From Aurantimonas sp965217685 (GTDB lineage Bacteria; Pseudomonadota; Alphaproteobacteria; Rhizobiales; Rhizobiaceae): a DNA stretch of 64,000 nt. The stretch covers positions 3,596,001-3,660,000 of the forward strand of contig CBDCIZ010000003.1 of NCBI GenBank assembly GCA_965217685.1, read 5' to 3'. The notes beneath the pieces are model-generated. The model made no database searches. It had not been told where the DNA came from and worked only from the letters and a program-made list of their open reading frames with translations. Positions 8,950 to 16,880 of this stretch are shown in pieces. How positions within the stretch are numbered: the stretch's first letter is position 1; every line of letters begins with the position of its first letter. The position numbers were made by a program, and so were the translations under genes.

Positions 8950-8988
8950 GACAACAAAGCTATGCCCCGCGAGCGGCAGCGCAAGGCG

Positions 8989-9735
8989 TCAATGTTGCGG
9001 CGCAAAGCCCTCGAAGGTCATCTGATCGCAATGGGCCGCGCTGCGCGCGACGTCGTCGGGCGTTCGCACCGTCCAACTAATCACCGGAGCCGCTCTCACC
9101 GCGGTCCTGTCCCGGCGCATCCAGTCGGTGAAAGCGTTGGGCAGATGGTGGACATTGTAGGAGACGAAGTCGCAGCCACGCTCGAACACGATTCGGTGTT
9201 CGGCGAGTTGCTTCTTCGTCGTGCCCTCGGCGGTCAGGCCGACCGGCCGGGCTAGGTTTGCGCCAAGCATCTGGTCGATCAGCCAGTTGTCGAAGGACAT
9301 CAGCGCGAGCTGGCCGGCATAGGCCCGGAGGATAGGCGCGAGACGGTCGACATAACCGGCGTCGTGGTCTGGCCCGAGACCTTTGAGCTCCATTACGATC
9401 GGCACGCGACCGCCGATCGCCTCGAGGAAGGCCGCGGCCGTCGGGATCGTCTCGGCTGTGCCGACGAGGCGGAGCGTCTCGATCTCGGCATCGTCGAGGT
9501 CGCGGAAAGCGTTGTCGCGGCCGGTCAGCCGCTCCAGCGTGTCGTCGTGAAAAATGTGCGGCGTGCCATCTGCCGAGAGCTGCACGTCGCATTCGATGGC
9601 GTAGCCGCCGACGATCGCCGCCGCTGCGGCGGCCAGCGAGTTCTCCGGTACGTTGCGATTGCCATCATGCAGCCCGCGATGGGCAATCGGCTGGTTAATC
9701 ATCCAGTCGAGACTTCCGTCGTAAGCCATTGCCAT
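8989..9735 (-). CDS. Glycerophosphodiester phosphodiesterase
   Basis: The 248-residue enzyme should hydrolyse glycerophosphodiesters to glycerol-3-phosphate and an alcohol. The family residues are present: His19-Arg20 (IAHRG), Glu31-Asn32 (PENS), Glu48 and Asp50 (IECDVQLS), and the second catalytic His63-Asp64 (HIFHDDTLERLTGR). There is no signal peptide, so a cytoplasmic UgpQ-like role is likely. It begins 16 bp after the RidA stop with no clear ribosome site, consistent with translation linked to ridA; a second ATG two codons on is possible. It is followed 39 bp later by the DUF482 gene. Confidence 0.93.
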   Translation of the reverse strand: MAMAYDGSLDWMINQPIAHRGLHDGNRNVPENSLAAAAAAIVGGYAIECDVQLSADGTPHIFHDDTLERLTGRDNAFRDLDDAEIETLRLVGTAETIPTAAAFLEAIGGRVPIVMELKGLGPDHDAGYVDRLAPILRAYAGQLALMSFDNWLIDQMLGANLARPVGLTAEGTTKKQLAEHRIVFERGCDFVSYNVHHLPNAFTDWMRRDRTAVRAAPVISWTVRTPDDVARSAAHCDQMTFEGFAPQH

Positions 9736-9751
9736 ATCTACTGTATAATCG

Positions 9752-10219
9752 TCAGAAAGTCTCGAAAATCGCCTCGATCTCGACGGCCGCGTCCATCGGC
9801 AGCGACGGCACGCCGACGGCCGACCGGGCGTGACGTCCGGCGTCGCCGAGGATCTCGACCAAAAAGTCGGAAGCGCCGTTGGCGACCTTGTGCTGCTCGG
9901 TGAAAGACGGGTCGCTCGCGACGAAGACGGTGAGCTTCAACAGCCGCTTGACCCGATCCCAGTCGCCGCCGAGTGCGGCCTTGGCCTGGGCGAGGATGTT
10001 GATGGCGCAAAGCCGCGCGGCCTTCTGGCCGTCTTCCAGCGAGACGTCGCCGCCGAGCTTGCCGGAAACGGCGAGCTTGCCGGCTTCGAGCGGCAGCTGG
10101 CCCGAGGTCTGCAGCATGCTGCCGAAGACGACATAAGGCACGTAGTTCGCGGCAGGTGCGGCGGCCTCTGGCAAGGTGACGCCGGCAGCGGCGAGGCGGC
10201 TTTCGATCGTATCGGCCAT
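9752..10219 (-). CDS. RidA family protein
   Basis: The 155-residue product belongs to the RidA/YjgF family, trimeric enzymes that deaminate reactive enamine/imine intermediates. Recognisable parts are YVPYVVFGSMLQTSGQLPLE, the LCAINILAQAKAALGG helix and the C-terminal AVGVPSLPMDAAVEIEAIF. The last segment has a Pro-Leu-Pro-Met variant, and the C-terminal Arg used by true RidA for carboxylate binding is not obvious. It therefore resembles the longer TIGR/YjgH-like RidA branch whose substrate is unknown. A GGAAG site precedes the ATG. It heads the leftward operon and is divergent from eipB. Confidence 0.9.
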   Translation of the reverse strand: MADTIESRLAAAGVTLPEAAAPAANYVPYVVFGSMLQTSGQLPLEAGKLAVSGKLGGDVSLEDGQKAARLCAINILAQAKAALGGDWDRVKRLLKLTVFVASDPSFTEQHKVANGASDFLVEILGDAGRHARSAVGVPSLPMDAAVEIEAIFETF

Positions 10220-10328
10220 GATGTTGTCTTCCTTTTTTCCAACGGTATCGAACCGGGCTATCGAAGGTGTTTATCGGATTTGCCGACCGGTATCCCATCT
10301 CAGGATCGAGCGAAAGACGACGTCCGCC

Positions 10329-11207
10329 ATGCGTGCTGCCAAACCCTCGACCCTCGTTATTCTTGTCATCGTTTCGACGATGGCCGTGTCTTTGGATGCC
10401 GCGCGACCGGCGGCTGCATCGCCGGCCGCGACGATCGTGCCGCACCGAGCGTCCTACGAGCTCTCCCTCAAGGACAATGAGGGCGACATCGCCGATGCGG
10501 AAGGGCGGATCGCCTTTTCCGTCGAGGAAAAGGACTGCGAGGCCTATGCCCTCGACTACCGCTTCGTGGCGCGTTTTCAGCAGGACCAGGAGATGATCGT
10601 CACCGACCAGTGGACGAAGTCGACCGAGAGCACCGACGGCCAGCGGCTGTTGTTCGAGACCAGGACCTTCGTCGACACCCAGCCCCAGAGCGAAACGCAG
10701 GGGACCGCCGCGACCCGCGACGGGCAGACGACCATCGCCCTTTCGTTGCCGGAGGAGAAGCGCATCGACATCCCCGCCGCGATGTTTCCGATGGCCCATA
10801 CGATCGCCTTGATCGCCAAGGCCAAGGCCGGCCAGCGGATCGTCGAGGAGCCGATCTTCGACGGGGATTCGGATGCGGAGAAGAAGCTGACGAGCACGGC
10901 GATCATCGCGCCGGTTGCCGCTCGTGCGGGAACAGGGACGGGTGAGTCGGATACCGGGAAAGAGGATTCCGACAAGTACGCGGCAACGGCTTCGCCCGAG
11001 GCCAAGCTCGAAGGGCTGAAATCCTGGCGGGTCAGCGAGTCCTTCTACAACACCGACAGCGACGCCGACGGTCAGCCTGTGTTCCAGACGGCCTATACAC
11101 TCTACGAGAATGGCGTCTCGGACGATCTCGTCCTGACGTTCGACGGCTACAGTCTCGCCGGCGGCCTTGCCAGCCTCGACCTGCTCGATCGGCCCGACTG
11201 TCCCTGA
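10329..11207 (+). CDS. eipB: Cell envelope integrity protein EipB (DUF1849)
   Basis: The 292-residue product fits DUF1849, represented by Brucella EipB, a periplasmic beta-spiral protein needed for envelope integrity under cell-wall stress. A signal peptide covers residues 1 to about 31 (hydrophobic STLVILVIVSTMAVSL, then an Ala-rich cleavage region). Only two cysteines occur after it, Cys70 in EKDCEAY and Cys291 in DRPDCP; this matches the single conserved disulfide described for the family. The frame is open further upstream, but the ATG at 10329 gives a proper signal peptide. A Thr/Gly/Ser-rich insertion near residues 198-215 looks species-specific. It is divergent from ridA. Confidence 0.9.
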   Translation: MRAAKPSTLVILVIVSTMAVSLDAARPAAASPAATIVPHRASYELSLKDNEGDIADAEGRIAFSVEEKDCEAYALDYRFVARFQQDQEMIVTDQWTKSTESTDGQRLLFETRTFVDTQPQSETQGTAATRDGQTTIALSLPEEKRIDIPAAMFPMAHTIALIAKAKAGQRIVEEPIFDGDSDAEKKLTSTAIIAPVAARAGTGTGESDTGKEDSDKYAATASPEAKLEGLKSWRVSESFYNTDSDADGQPVFQTAYTLYENGVSDDLVLTFDGYSLAGGLASLDLLDRPDCP

Positions 11208-11526
11208 AGCCCGCCGGTCGATATGCGGGCCGGGACTGATGCCGTCGGGTATGTAACCTTGCGGGCAGTCGCCGCGACGGCACTGGGTGTCGGCCAGCAT
11301 CTGTGCTTGCGGCACGGGGGCCGGACGCCTATCTCATGGGCATCGCGACCGTTCCGGCTTGCCTTCCCGCGGCAATTCCTGTATCGGCGCGACCATTCCA
11401 CACACGGAAGTCGGGTTTTCGACGGTCGAGCGTCTCTTAGAGGCATTCGCGCGGCAAAAACCCACCGGTGGCGACGTCAGTCGCTTCGTTCCGTGGAGGC
11501 TCAACCGGTAAAAGGACCTGAACATC
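11208..11526. other. Leader and intergenic region upstream of rpsB
   Basis: These 319 bases contain no supportable gene. They presumably hold the promoter and untranslated leader of rpsB, which is autoregulated through its leader in some bacteria. I saw no known leader motif. Short inverted repeats near 11213-11232 lack a T tract, so the end of the eipB transcript is not evident. Confidence 0.5.
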
Positions 11527-12420
11527 ATGGCTCTGCCAGACTATTCCATGCGCCAGCTGCTCGAAGCGGGCGTCCATTTCGGCCACCAGACCCATCGCTG
11601 GGATCCGAAAATGGCGCCGTATATCTTCGGCGCGCGCAACAACATCCACATCCTCGATCTCGCGCAGACGGTGCCGCTTCTGCACCGCGCGCTTCAGGCC
11701 GTGTCGGACACGGTTGCCAAGGGCGGACGCGTGCTGTTCGTCGGCACCAAGCGGCAGGCGTCGGACATCATCGCCGATGCAGCAAGCCGTTCGGCCCAGT
11801 ATTATGTCAACGCCCGCTGGCTCGGCGGCATGCTGACGAACTGGAAGACCATCTCCAATTCGATCCAGCGCCTGCGAAAGCTCGACGAGATGCTCTCCGG
11901 CGAAGCTCAGGGCTTCACCAAGAAGGAGCGTCTGACGCTGCAGCGCGAGCGCGACAAGCTCGACCGGGCGCTCGGTGGCATCAAGGACATGGGCGGTACG
12001 CCGGACATGATCTTCATCATCGACACCAACAAGGAAGCGATTGCGATCGAAGAGGCCAAGCGCCTGCATATCCCGATCGTCGCCGTGGTCGACTCGAACT
12101 GCAATCCGACGCCGATCGACTATCCGATCCCGGGCAATGACGACGCCGCGCGCGCCATCACGCTCTACTGCGACCTGATCGCCCGCGCCGCCGTCGACGG
12201 CATCGCGCGCCAGCAGGGCGCCATGGGCGTCGATGTCGGTGCGATGGAAGAGGCGCCGGTGGAAGAGGTTGTCGAGGTTGAAGCCGAGGCACCGGCCGTC
12301 GAAGCACCTGCTGCCGAAGCACCGGCAGTCGAAGCACCGGCCGTAGCCGGCGAGGTGGCCGCAGCTCCTGCCGAAGACGCGCCGACGCACGAAGCCGCGA
12401 TGCAGACCAGCGCGACCTGA
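11527..12420 (+). CDS. rpsB: 30S ribosomal protein S2
   Basis: RpsB is a late-binding protein of the small ribosomal subunit. The first 225 residues follow the family closely: MRQLLEAGVHFGHQTHRWDPKM, FVGTKRQASDII, YYVNARWLGGMLTNWKTI and IVAVVDSNCNPTPIDYPIPGNDDA. AAAGGA lies upstream of the ATG. At 297 residues it is about 55 longer than E. coli S2 because of a C-terminal tail (about 240-297) of repeated EAPAVEAPA-like units, low in complexity and acidic; such tails occur in Hyphomicrobiales S2 proteins. It is followed by tsf, as in most bacteria. Confidence 0.98.
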   Translation: MALPDYSMRQLLEAGVHFGHQTHRWDPKMAPYIFGARNNIHILDLAQTVPLLHRALQAVSDTVAKGGRVLFVGTKRQASDIIADAASRSAQYYVNARWLGGMLTNWKTISNSIQRLRKLDEMLSGEAQGFTKKERLTLQRERDKLDRALGGIKDMGGTPDMIFIIDTNKEAIAIEEAKRLHIPIVAVVDSNCNPTPIDYPIPGNDDAARAITLYCDLIARAAVDGIARQQGAMGVDVGAMEEAPVEEVVEVEAEAPAVEAPAAEAPAVEAPAVAGEVAAAPAEDAPTHEAAMQTSAT

Positions 12421-12502
12421 TCCAGGCCGTTCGCTTTCGGCGCCGCGGCTTCGGTCGCAGCGTTGAAGGCGACGTCTGTCGTAATCAAAACGTCACGGTT
12501 CC

Positions 12503-12533
12503 GGCGCACCCGTTCATGGCGAACCGGTGCGCC
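12503..12533 (+). other. Conserved-looking hairpin between rpsB and tsf
   Basis: An 8-bp stem (GGCGCACC / GGTGCGCC), a C-C mismatch and a further GTTC/GAAC stem close a 5-base loop. It lacks a T tract, so it is not a classic terminator. It could act as an attenuator, an RNA-stability element or a processing site that sets the S2 to EF-Ts ratio. Confidence 0.5.
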
Positions 12534-12572
12534 CAATCATTTCTGAAGACCCGTTTTTGAAAAGAGGCAAAC

Positions 12573-13499
12573 ATGGCCATTTCCGCTTCGATGGTGAAAG
12601 AGCTGCGCGACCAGACCGGCGCCGGCATGATGGACTGCAAGACCGCGCTGTCCGAGACCAACGGCAACATGGAAGAAGCCATCGACTGGCTGCGCACCAA
12701 GGGCATCGCCAAGGCCGACAAGAAATCGGGCCGCACCGCGGCCGAGGGCCTGATCGGCGTTGCCGCCGAGGGCACCAAGGCCGTCGTCGTCGAGGTCAAT
12801 TCCGAAACCGATTTCGTCGCGCGCAACGAGGCCTTCCAGGCAATCGTTCGCAACACCGCCAACGTCGCCCTGACGACCGACGGTTCGGTCGAGGAGGTGG
12901 GCGCTTCGACCTATCCGGACGGTGGCAAGAGCGTCAACGACACGATCAAGGACGCGGTCGGCAAGATCGGCGAAAACATGACGTTGCGCCGCTCGGCCAT
13001 GCTGAGCGTCGGCGAGGGCGTGGTGGCGATCTATATTCACAACCAGGTGGTCGAGGGTCTCGGCAAGTTGGGCGTGCTCGTTGCGATGGAATCGGCCGGC
13101 GACAAGGCCGCGCTCAACGCCTTCGGGCGCCAAGTCGCGATGCATGTCGCGGCCACCAACCCGCTGGCGCTGAGCGCCGACGGCATCGATCCGGCAGTGA
13201 TCGAGCGCGAGAAGGCGATCTTCTCCGAGCAGGCCCGCCAGTCGGGCAAGCCGGACAACATCGTCGAGAAGATGGTCGAGGGCCGGCTGCGCAAGTTCTA
13301 CGAAGAGGTCGCGCTCCTCAAGCAGAGCTTCGTGATCAATCCCGACCTGACGGTCGAAAAGGCGCTGGCCGCAGCCGAGAAGGATTTTGGCGCCCCGGCG
13401 AAAATCACCGGCTTCGCGCGCTTCGCGCTCGGCGAGGGCGTCGAGAAGGAAGAGAGCGATTTCGCCGCCGAAGTCGCCGCGGCCGCCGGCAAGAAGTAA
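12573..13499 (+). CDS. tsf: Elongation factor Ts
   Basis: EF-Ts exchanges GDP for GTP on EF-Tu. The 308-residue protein has the N-terminal UBA-like domain (VKELRDQTGAGMMDCKTALSE, residues 7-27), the contact motif VVEVNSETDFVARNEAF, and the second half with MHVAATNPLAL and the coiled-coil region. Length agrees with proteobacterial EF-Ts (280-310). Its ATG follows an AAGAGG site. A strong hairpin terminator lies shortly after its stop, so rpsB-tsf can be made as a unit apart from pyrH. Confidence 0.98.
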   Translation: MAISASMVKELRDQTGAGMMDCKTALSETNGNMEEAIDWLRTKGIAKADKKSGRTAAEGLIGVAAEGTKAVVVEVNSETDFVARNEAFQAIVRNTANVALTTDGSVEEVGASTYPDGGKSVNDTIKDAVGKIGENMTLRRSAMLSVGEGVVAIYIHNQVVEGLGKLGVLVAMESAGDKAALNAFGRQVAMHVAATNPLALSADGIDPAVIEREKAIFSEQARQSGKPDNIVEKMVEGRLRKFYEEVALLKQSFVINPDLTVEKALAAAEKDFGAPAKITGFARFALGEGVEKEESDFAAEVAAAAGKK

Positions 13500-13541
13500 T
13501 CGAGTGCCGGGTTCGGCCGGCATACGCTCAAAAAGACAGGC

Positions 13542-13576
13542 AAGGGCGTCCGCTTCACAAGCGGACGCCCTTATTG
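13542..13576 (+). terminator. Rho-independent terminator after tsf
   Basis: A perfect 14-bp inverted repeat (AAGGGCGTCCGCTT / AAGCGGACGCCCTT) with a 3-base loop is followed by ATTGT. It separates rpsB-tsf from pyrH and the downstream envelope genes. Confidence 0.9.
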
Positions 13577-13726
13577 TATCGCAAGGCCCGCGTCGTGGTC
13601 GTCGTGCCGCTCCTTTCGCGGATCCGTGCCGTCCTGCGGCGGCCGGATGTCCCATTGCTCCATGACGCTGTTCCTGCGCGGGGCGCTCACGCTGGGCGAA
13701 GCGGCTCAGAATTTAGGTGTTCGAAG

Positions 13727-14443
13727 ATGTCAGAAATCCGCTATCGGCGCGTGCTGCTCAAGGTGTCGGGCGAAGCGTTGATGGGCGAGCAGGGATTCGG
13801 CATCGACGTCGCGGTGGTCGACCGTATCGCCGGCGACATCGCCGAAGCGCGCGAGCTTGGCGTCGATATTTCCGTCGTGGTGGGCGGCGGCAACATCTTC
13901 CGCGGCGTCGCGGTGGCGTCGAAGGGTGGCGACCGGGTCACCGGCGATCACATGGGCATGCTTGGCACCGTCATCAACGCGCTGGCGTTGCGCACCTCGC
14001 TGACCAAGCTCGGTGTGGAAGCGATCGTCCTGTCGGCGATTGCCATGCCGGAGATCTGCGAGAGCTTCTCCCAGCGCACGGCGTTGTCGCATCAATCGGC
14101 GGGCCGCGTCGTCATCTTCGCCGGCGGCACCGGCAACCCGTTCTTCACCACCGATTCGGCCGGCGCTCTGCGTGCCGCGGAAATGGGTGCGGCAGCCCTC
14201 TTCAAGGGCACGCAGGTCGACGGCATCTATTCCGCCGATCCGAAGACGAGCCCCGACGCCACGCGCTTCGACACGTTGACCCATGAAGAGGTCCTGCAGA
14301 AGGGGCTCGCCGTGATGGACATTGCCGCTGTTGCGCTCGCCCGCGAAAACCACATTCCGATCGTCGTCTTCTCGATCCACGAGAAGGGCGAGTTCGCCAG
14401 GATCCTGTCCGGCGGCGGCTGCGCCACCGTCGTCACCGACTGA
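13727..14443 (+). CDS. pyrH: UMP kinase
   Basis: PyrH phosphorylates UMP to UDP in pyrimidine nucleotide synthesis. The 238-residue protein has the amino-acid-kinase fold: YRRVLLKVSGEALMG at the N-terminus for phosphate binding, VVVGGGNIFRG, DHMGMLGTVINALAL, GGTGNPFFTTDSAGALRA and VDGIYSADPKT near the C-terminal nucleotide site. The reading frame is open far upstream through tsf, but the family starts at MSEIRYRRVLLK and the ATG there is clear. It follows the tsf terminator by about 150 bp and so should have its own promoter, which would then drive frr and beyond. Confidence 0.97.
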   Translation: MSEIRYRRVLLKVSGEALMGEQGFGIDVAVVDRIAGDIAEARELGVDISVVVGGGNIFRGVAVASKGGDRVTGDHMGMLGTVINALALRTSLTKLGVEAIVLSAIAMPEICESFSQRTALSHQSAGRVVIFAGGTGNPFFTTDSAGALRAAEMGAAALFKGTQVDGIYSADPKTSPDATRFDTLTHEEVLQKGLAVMDIAAVALARENHIPIVVFSIHEKGEFARILSGGGCATVVTD

Positions 14444-14515
14444 ACGCAAGACGAAGCCTCGAGGTCGGGCGCGAGCCCGGAGCCGAACGGACAGAGCAAA
14501 GAGGAAACGAGACTG

Positions 14516-15073
14516 ATGGCTGAATTGGACTTCAACGACCTGAAGCGTCGCATGGACGGCGCGCTGACGAGCTTCAAGGGCGATCTCGGTGGCCTTCGCA
14601 CCGGCCGCGCTTCGCCGTCGCTGCTCGATCCGATTACCGTCGAGGCTTACGGCAGCCGCATGCCGCTCAATCAGGTGGCCAACATCTCGGTGCCGGAGCC
14701 GCGAATGGTCTCGGTCACCGTCTGGGACAAGCAGATGGTCGGCAAGGTCGAGCGGGCGATCCGCGAGAGCAGCCTCGGCCTCAACCCGATCACCGACGGC
14801 GCCACCCTGCGCATTCCGCTGCCGGAACTGAACGAGCAGCGTCGCAAGGAGCTGGCCAAGGTCGCCCAGCAATATGCCGAGGGAGCGCGCGTCGCCGCGC
14901 GGCACGTGCGTCGCGATGGCATGGATAGCTTGAAGAAGCTCGAAAAGGATGGCGATCTCGGGCAGGACGAGGGTCGCCAGCAGTCGGACAAGGTGCAAAA
15001 GCTCACCGACGATACCATTTCCGACATCGACCGGTTGCTGTCCGAAAAGGAAACCGAAATTATGCAGGTCTAG
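14516..15073 (+). CDS. frr: Ribosome recycling factor
   Basis: RRF works with EF-G to split post-termination ribosomes. The 185-residue protein has the usual length and motifs: LDFNDLKRRMDGALTSFKGDL, the LRTGRASPSLLDPITVEAYG hallmark, LNQVANISVPEPRMVSVTVWDK, and the C-terminal helix with RRDGMDSLKKLEKDGDLGQDEGR. A GAGGAAA site precedes the ATG. It sits between pyrH (72 bp upstream) and uppS (64 bp downstream), the standard bacterial order. Confidence 0.97.
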   Translation: MAELDFNDLKRRMDGALTSFKGDLGGLRTGRASPSLLDPITVEAYGSRMPLNQVANISVPEPRMVSVTVWDKQMVGKVERAIRESSLGLNPITDGATLRIPLPELNEQRRKELAKVAQQYAEGARVAARHVRRDGMDSLKKLEKDGDLGQDEGRQQSDKVQKLTDDTISDIDRLLSEKETEIMQV

Positions 15074-15137
15074 GGTCGAGACGGAAAGCTGGGTCCCGGG
15101 TACGGGGCAAGTCGGTCAGAGGGAAGGCGGAACGAAG

Positions 15138-15854
15138 GTGCGGCATCTCCAACACGTCGCCATCATTATGGATGGCAATGGACGCTGGGCGAATGCGCGC
15201 GGGCTCCCGCGCAGCATGGGCCACAGACGCGGTGTTGAAGCCGTGCGCGAGGCCGTGCGCTCGGCTGGCGAGCTGGGGATCGACTATCTGACGCTTTTCG
15301 CCTTCTCTTCAGAGAACTGGCGCCGGCCCCAGACCGAAATCGCCGAATTGATGGGGCTGTTGAAGCTCTTCATTCGCCGTGACCTCGCCGACCTCCACAA
15401 GGAGGGCATCCGGATCCGCGTCATCGGCGAACGCGACAATCTGGCGCCCGATATCCTGTCCCTGCTCGAGGAGGCCGAGAACCTCACCCGCGACAACCAG
15501 CGCCAGACGCTGATCGTCGCGTTCAATTATGGCGGCCGCGACGAGGTTGCGCGCGCCATGCGCCGGGTCGCGCAGAAGTTCGCTGCAGGCGAGGTCACGC
15601 TCGAGGCTCTGACCGCCGACTATCTCGACGACCATCTCGACACCGCCGGCATCCCCGATCCCGATCTCATAATCCGCACCAGCGGCGAGTTGCGCCTGTC
15701 GAACTTCCTCCTTTGGCAGGCGGCCTATTCGGAATTCGTCTTCCTGCCCTGCCTGTGGCCCGATTTCGACCGTAGGGCCTTCGAAAACGCCGTTGCCGAG
15801 TTTCATTCGCGCGATCGTCGTTTCGGTGGATTGTCGCGCGAAGCCGCGTCCTGA
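15138..15854 (+). CDS. uppS: Undecaprenyl diphosphate synthase (cis-prenyltransferase)
   Basis: UppS condenses isopentenyl diphosphate with farnesyl diphosphate to give the undecaprenyl carrier for peptidoglycan and LPS. The protein has 238 residues from a GTG start chosen because the conserved region HVAIIMDGNGRWA begins six residues in; the frame itself is open much further upstream. Asp12 in that motif is the catalytic Asp. Other signatures are SMGHRRG, YLTLFAFSSENWRRP, the VAFNYGGRDEV stretch and DLIIRTSGELRLSNFLLWQ near the C-terminus. A GAAGG sequence lies upstream. cdsA begins 4 nt after its stop. Confidence 0.96.
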   Translation: MRHLQHVAIIMDGNGRWANARGLPRSMGHRRGVEAVREAVRSAGELGIDYLTLFAFSSENWRRPQTEIAELMGLLKLFIRRDLADLHKEGIRIRVIGERDNLAPDILSLLEEAENLTRDNQRQTLIVAFNYGGRDEVARAMRRVAQKFAAGEVTLEALTADYLDDHLDTAGIPDPDLIIRTSGELRLSNFLLWQAAYSEFVFLPCLWPDFDRRAFENAVAEFHSRDRRFGGLSREAAS

Positions 15855-15857
15855 GGG

Positions 15858-16709
15858 ATGGGTATCGGTGTTCGCCGGTTCTTCGCGCAAGGCAGCTGGG
15901 CGGATCTGCGCACGCGGCTGATCTCGGCTGTCCTGCTCGGCCTTCTGGTAATCGTCTTGACCTTCGTCGGCGGCTGGCCGTTCCGGGTGCTCTGCGTCGC
16001 CGCGGGCATCATCGTTTTCGACGAATGGACGCGGATGACCCGCGCCAATCGTGCCGGGCCGATCTTTCTGTTCGCCCGTCGGGCGCTGCTGGCGGCGCTC
16101 ATCGCCTTCGTTTTCTCCTTCTATGCGACAGCAGTCGCGATCGTTGTGCTCGGCTCTTCGTTCATCTGGTTTGTCGATCGCAACGAGCGCCGCGCCGACT
16201 GGGTGCTGGGCGCTTTGGTCTATTCGGCCGCGGCCTCGCTCGCGCCGGGCATGCTGCGCGGCGACGATCTCTCGGGCCTGGCGGCCCTGGGATTGCTCAT
16301 CGTCATTGTCTGGCCGACCGACATCTTCGCCTATTTCACCGGGCGGGCGCTTGGCGGCCCGAAGCTGCTACCGTCGGTTTCGCCGAAGAAGACGATCTCC
16401 GGCGCGATGGGTGGCCTGGTCGCCGCGGTGATCTGTGCCAGCCTCTTTGCAAGCTCCGTCAGCGGCGAGTTGACTGTGTTCATCGTCATTCTGGCGGCGG
16501 TTCTGTCGGCGGTAAGCCAGGCCGGTGATCTGTACGAATCCTGGATCAAACGGCGCTTCGGCGTGAAGGATTCCGGTCGTCTCATCCCCGGACACGGCGG
16601 GCTGATGGACCGGATCGACGGGTTGATCACCGCGACCTTCGTCGCCTGGCTGGTCGGCCTCGCCTTCGCCGGCTTCGGCCATCCGGCCGCTGGCATCTTT
16701 CCCGCGTGA
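15858..16709 (+). CDS. cdsA: Phosphatidate cytidylyltransferase
   Basis: CdsA makes CDP-diacylglycerol, precursor of all phospholipids, at the inner membrane. The 283-residue protein has about eight hydrophobic segments, the internal SPKKTISGAMGG region and the C-terminal CDS signature VKDSGRLIPGHGGLMDRIDG with its essential acidic residues. Its ATG is only 4 nt after the uppS stop with almost no spacer to a GAGG, so translation is probably coupled to uppS. Downstream is a 171-bp gap and then rseP; the dxr gene commonly found here in relatives is missing. Confidence 0.95.
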   Translation: MGIGVRRFFAQGSWADLRTRLISAVLLGLLVIVLTFVGGWPFRVLCVAAGIIVFDEWTRMTRANRAGPIFLFARRALLAALIAFVFSFYATAVAIVVLGSSFIWFVDRNERRADWVLGALVYSAAASLAPGMLRGDDLSGLAALGLLIVIVWPTDIFAYFTGRALGGPKLLPSVSPKKTISGAMGGLVAAVICASLFASSVSGELTVFIVILAAVLSAVSQAGDLYESWIKRRFGVKDSGRLIPGHGGLMDRIDGLITATFVAWLVGLAFAGFGHPAAGIFPA

Positions 16710-16880
16710 CATGGCATCCGATGCCTTGCACCTGATGCCGATGCGCAACGAAGTGTGACCCCCTGTCATCAGGTCATCATTGCGGCGCGATCCAAGCTGT
16801 AGCATCAATAGGCGTGTTCCGATCGCGAGGCCCACACAGGTCGACATCGCAGGACCCGCAGCGACGATGAGGACGACGGT

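Noticed and set aside
11359..11387. Possible rpsB promoter TTGCCT-N17-TATCGG
   Set aside because: Both boxes deviate too much from consensus and no other evidence supports the site.
12527..13726. Long N-terminal extension of pyrH through tsf
   Set aside because: It overlaps tsf in another frame and contains the tsf terminator; UMP kinase homology begins only at 13727.
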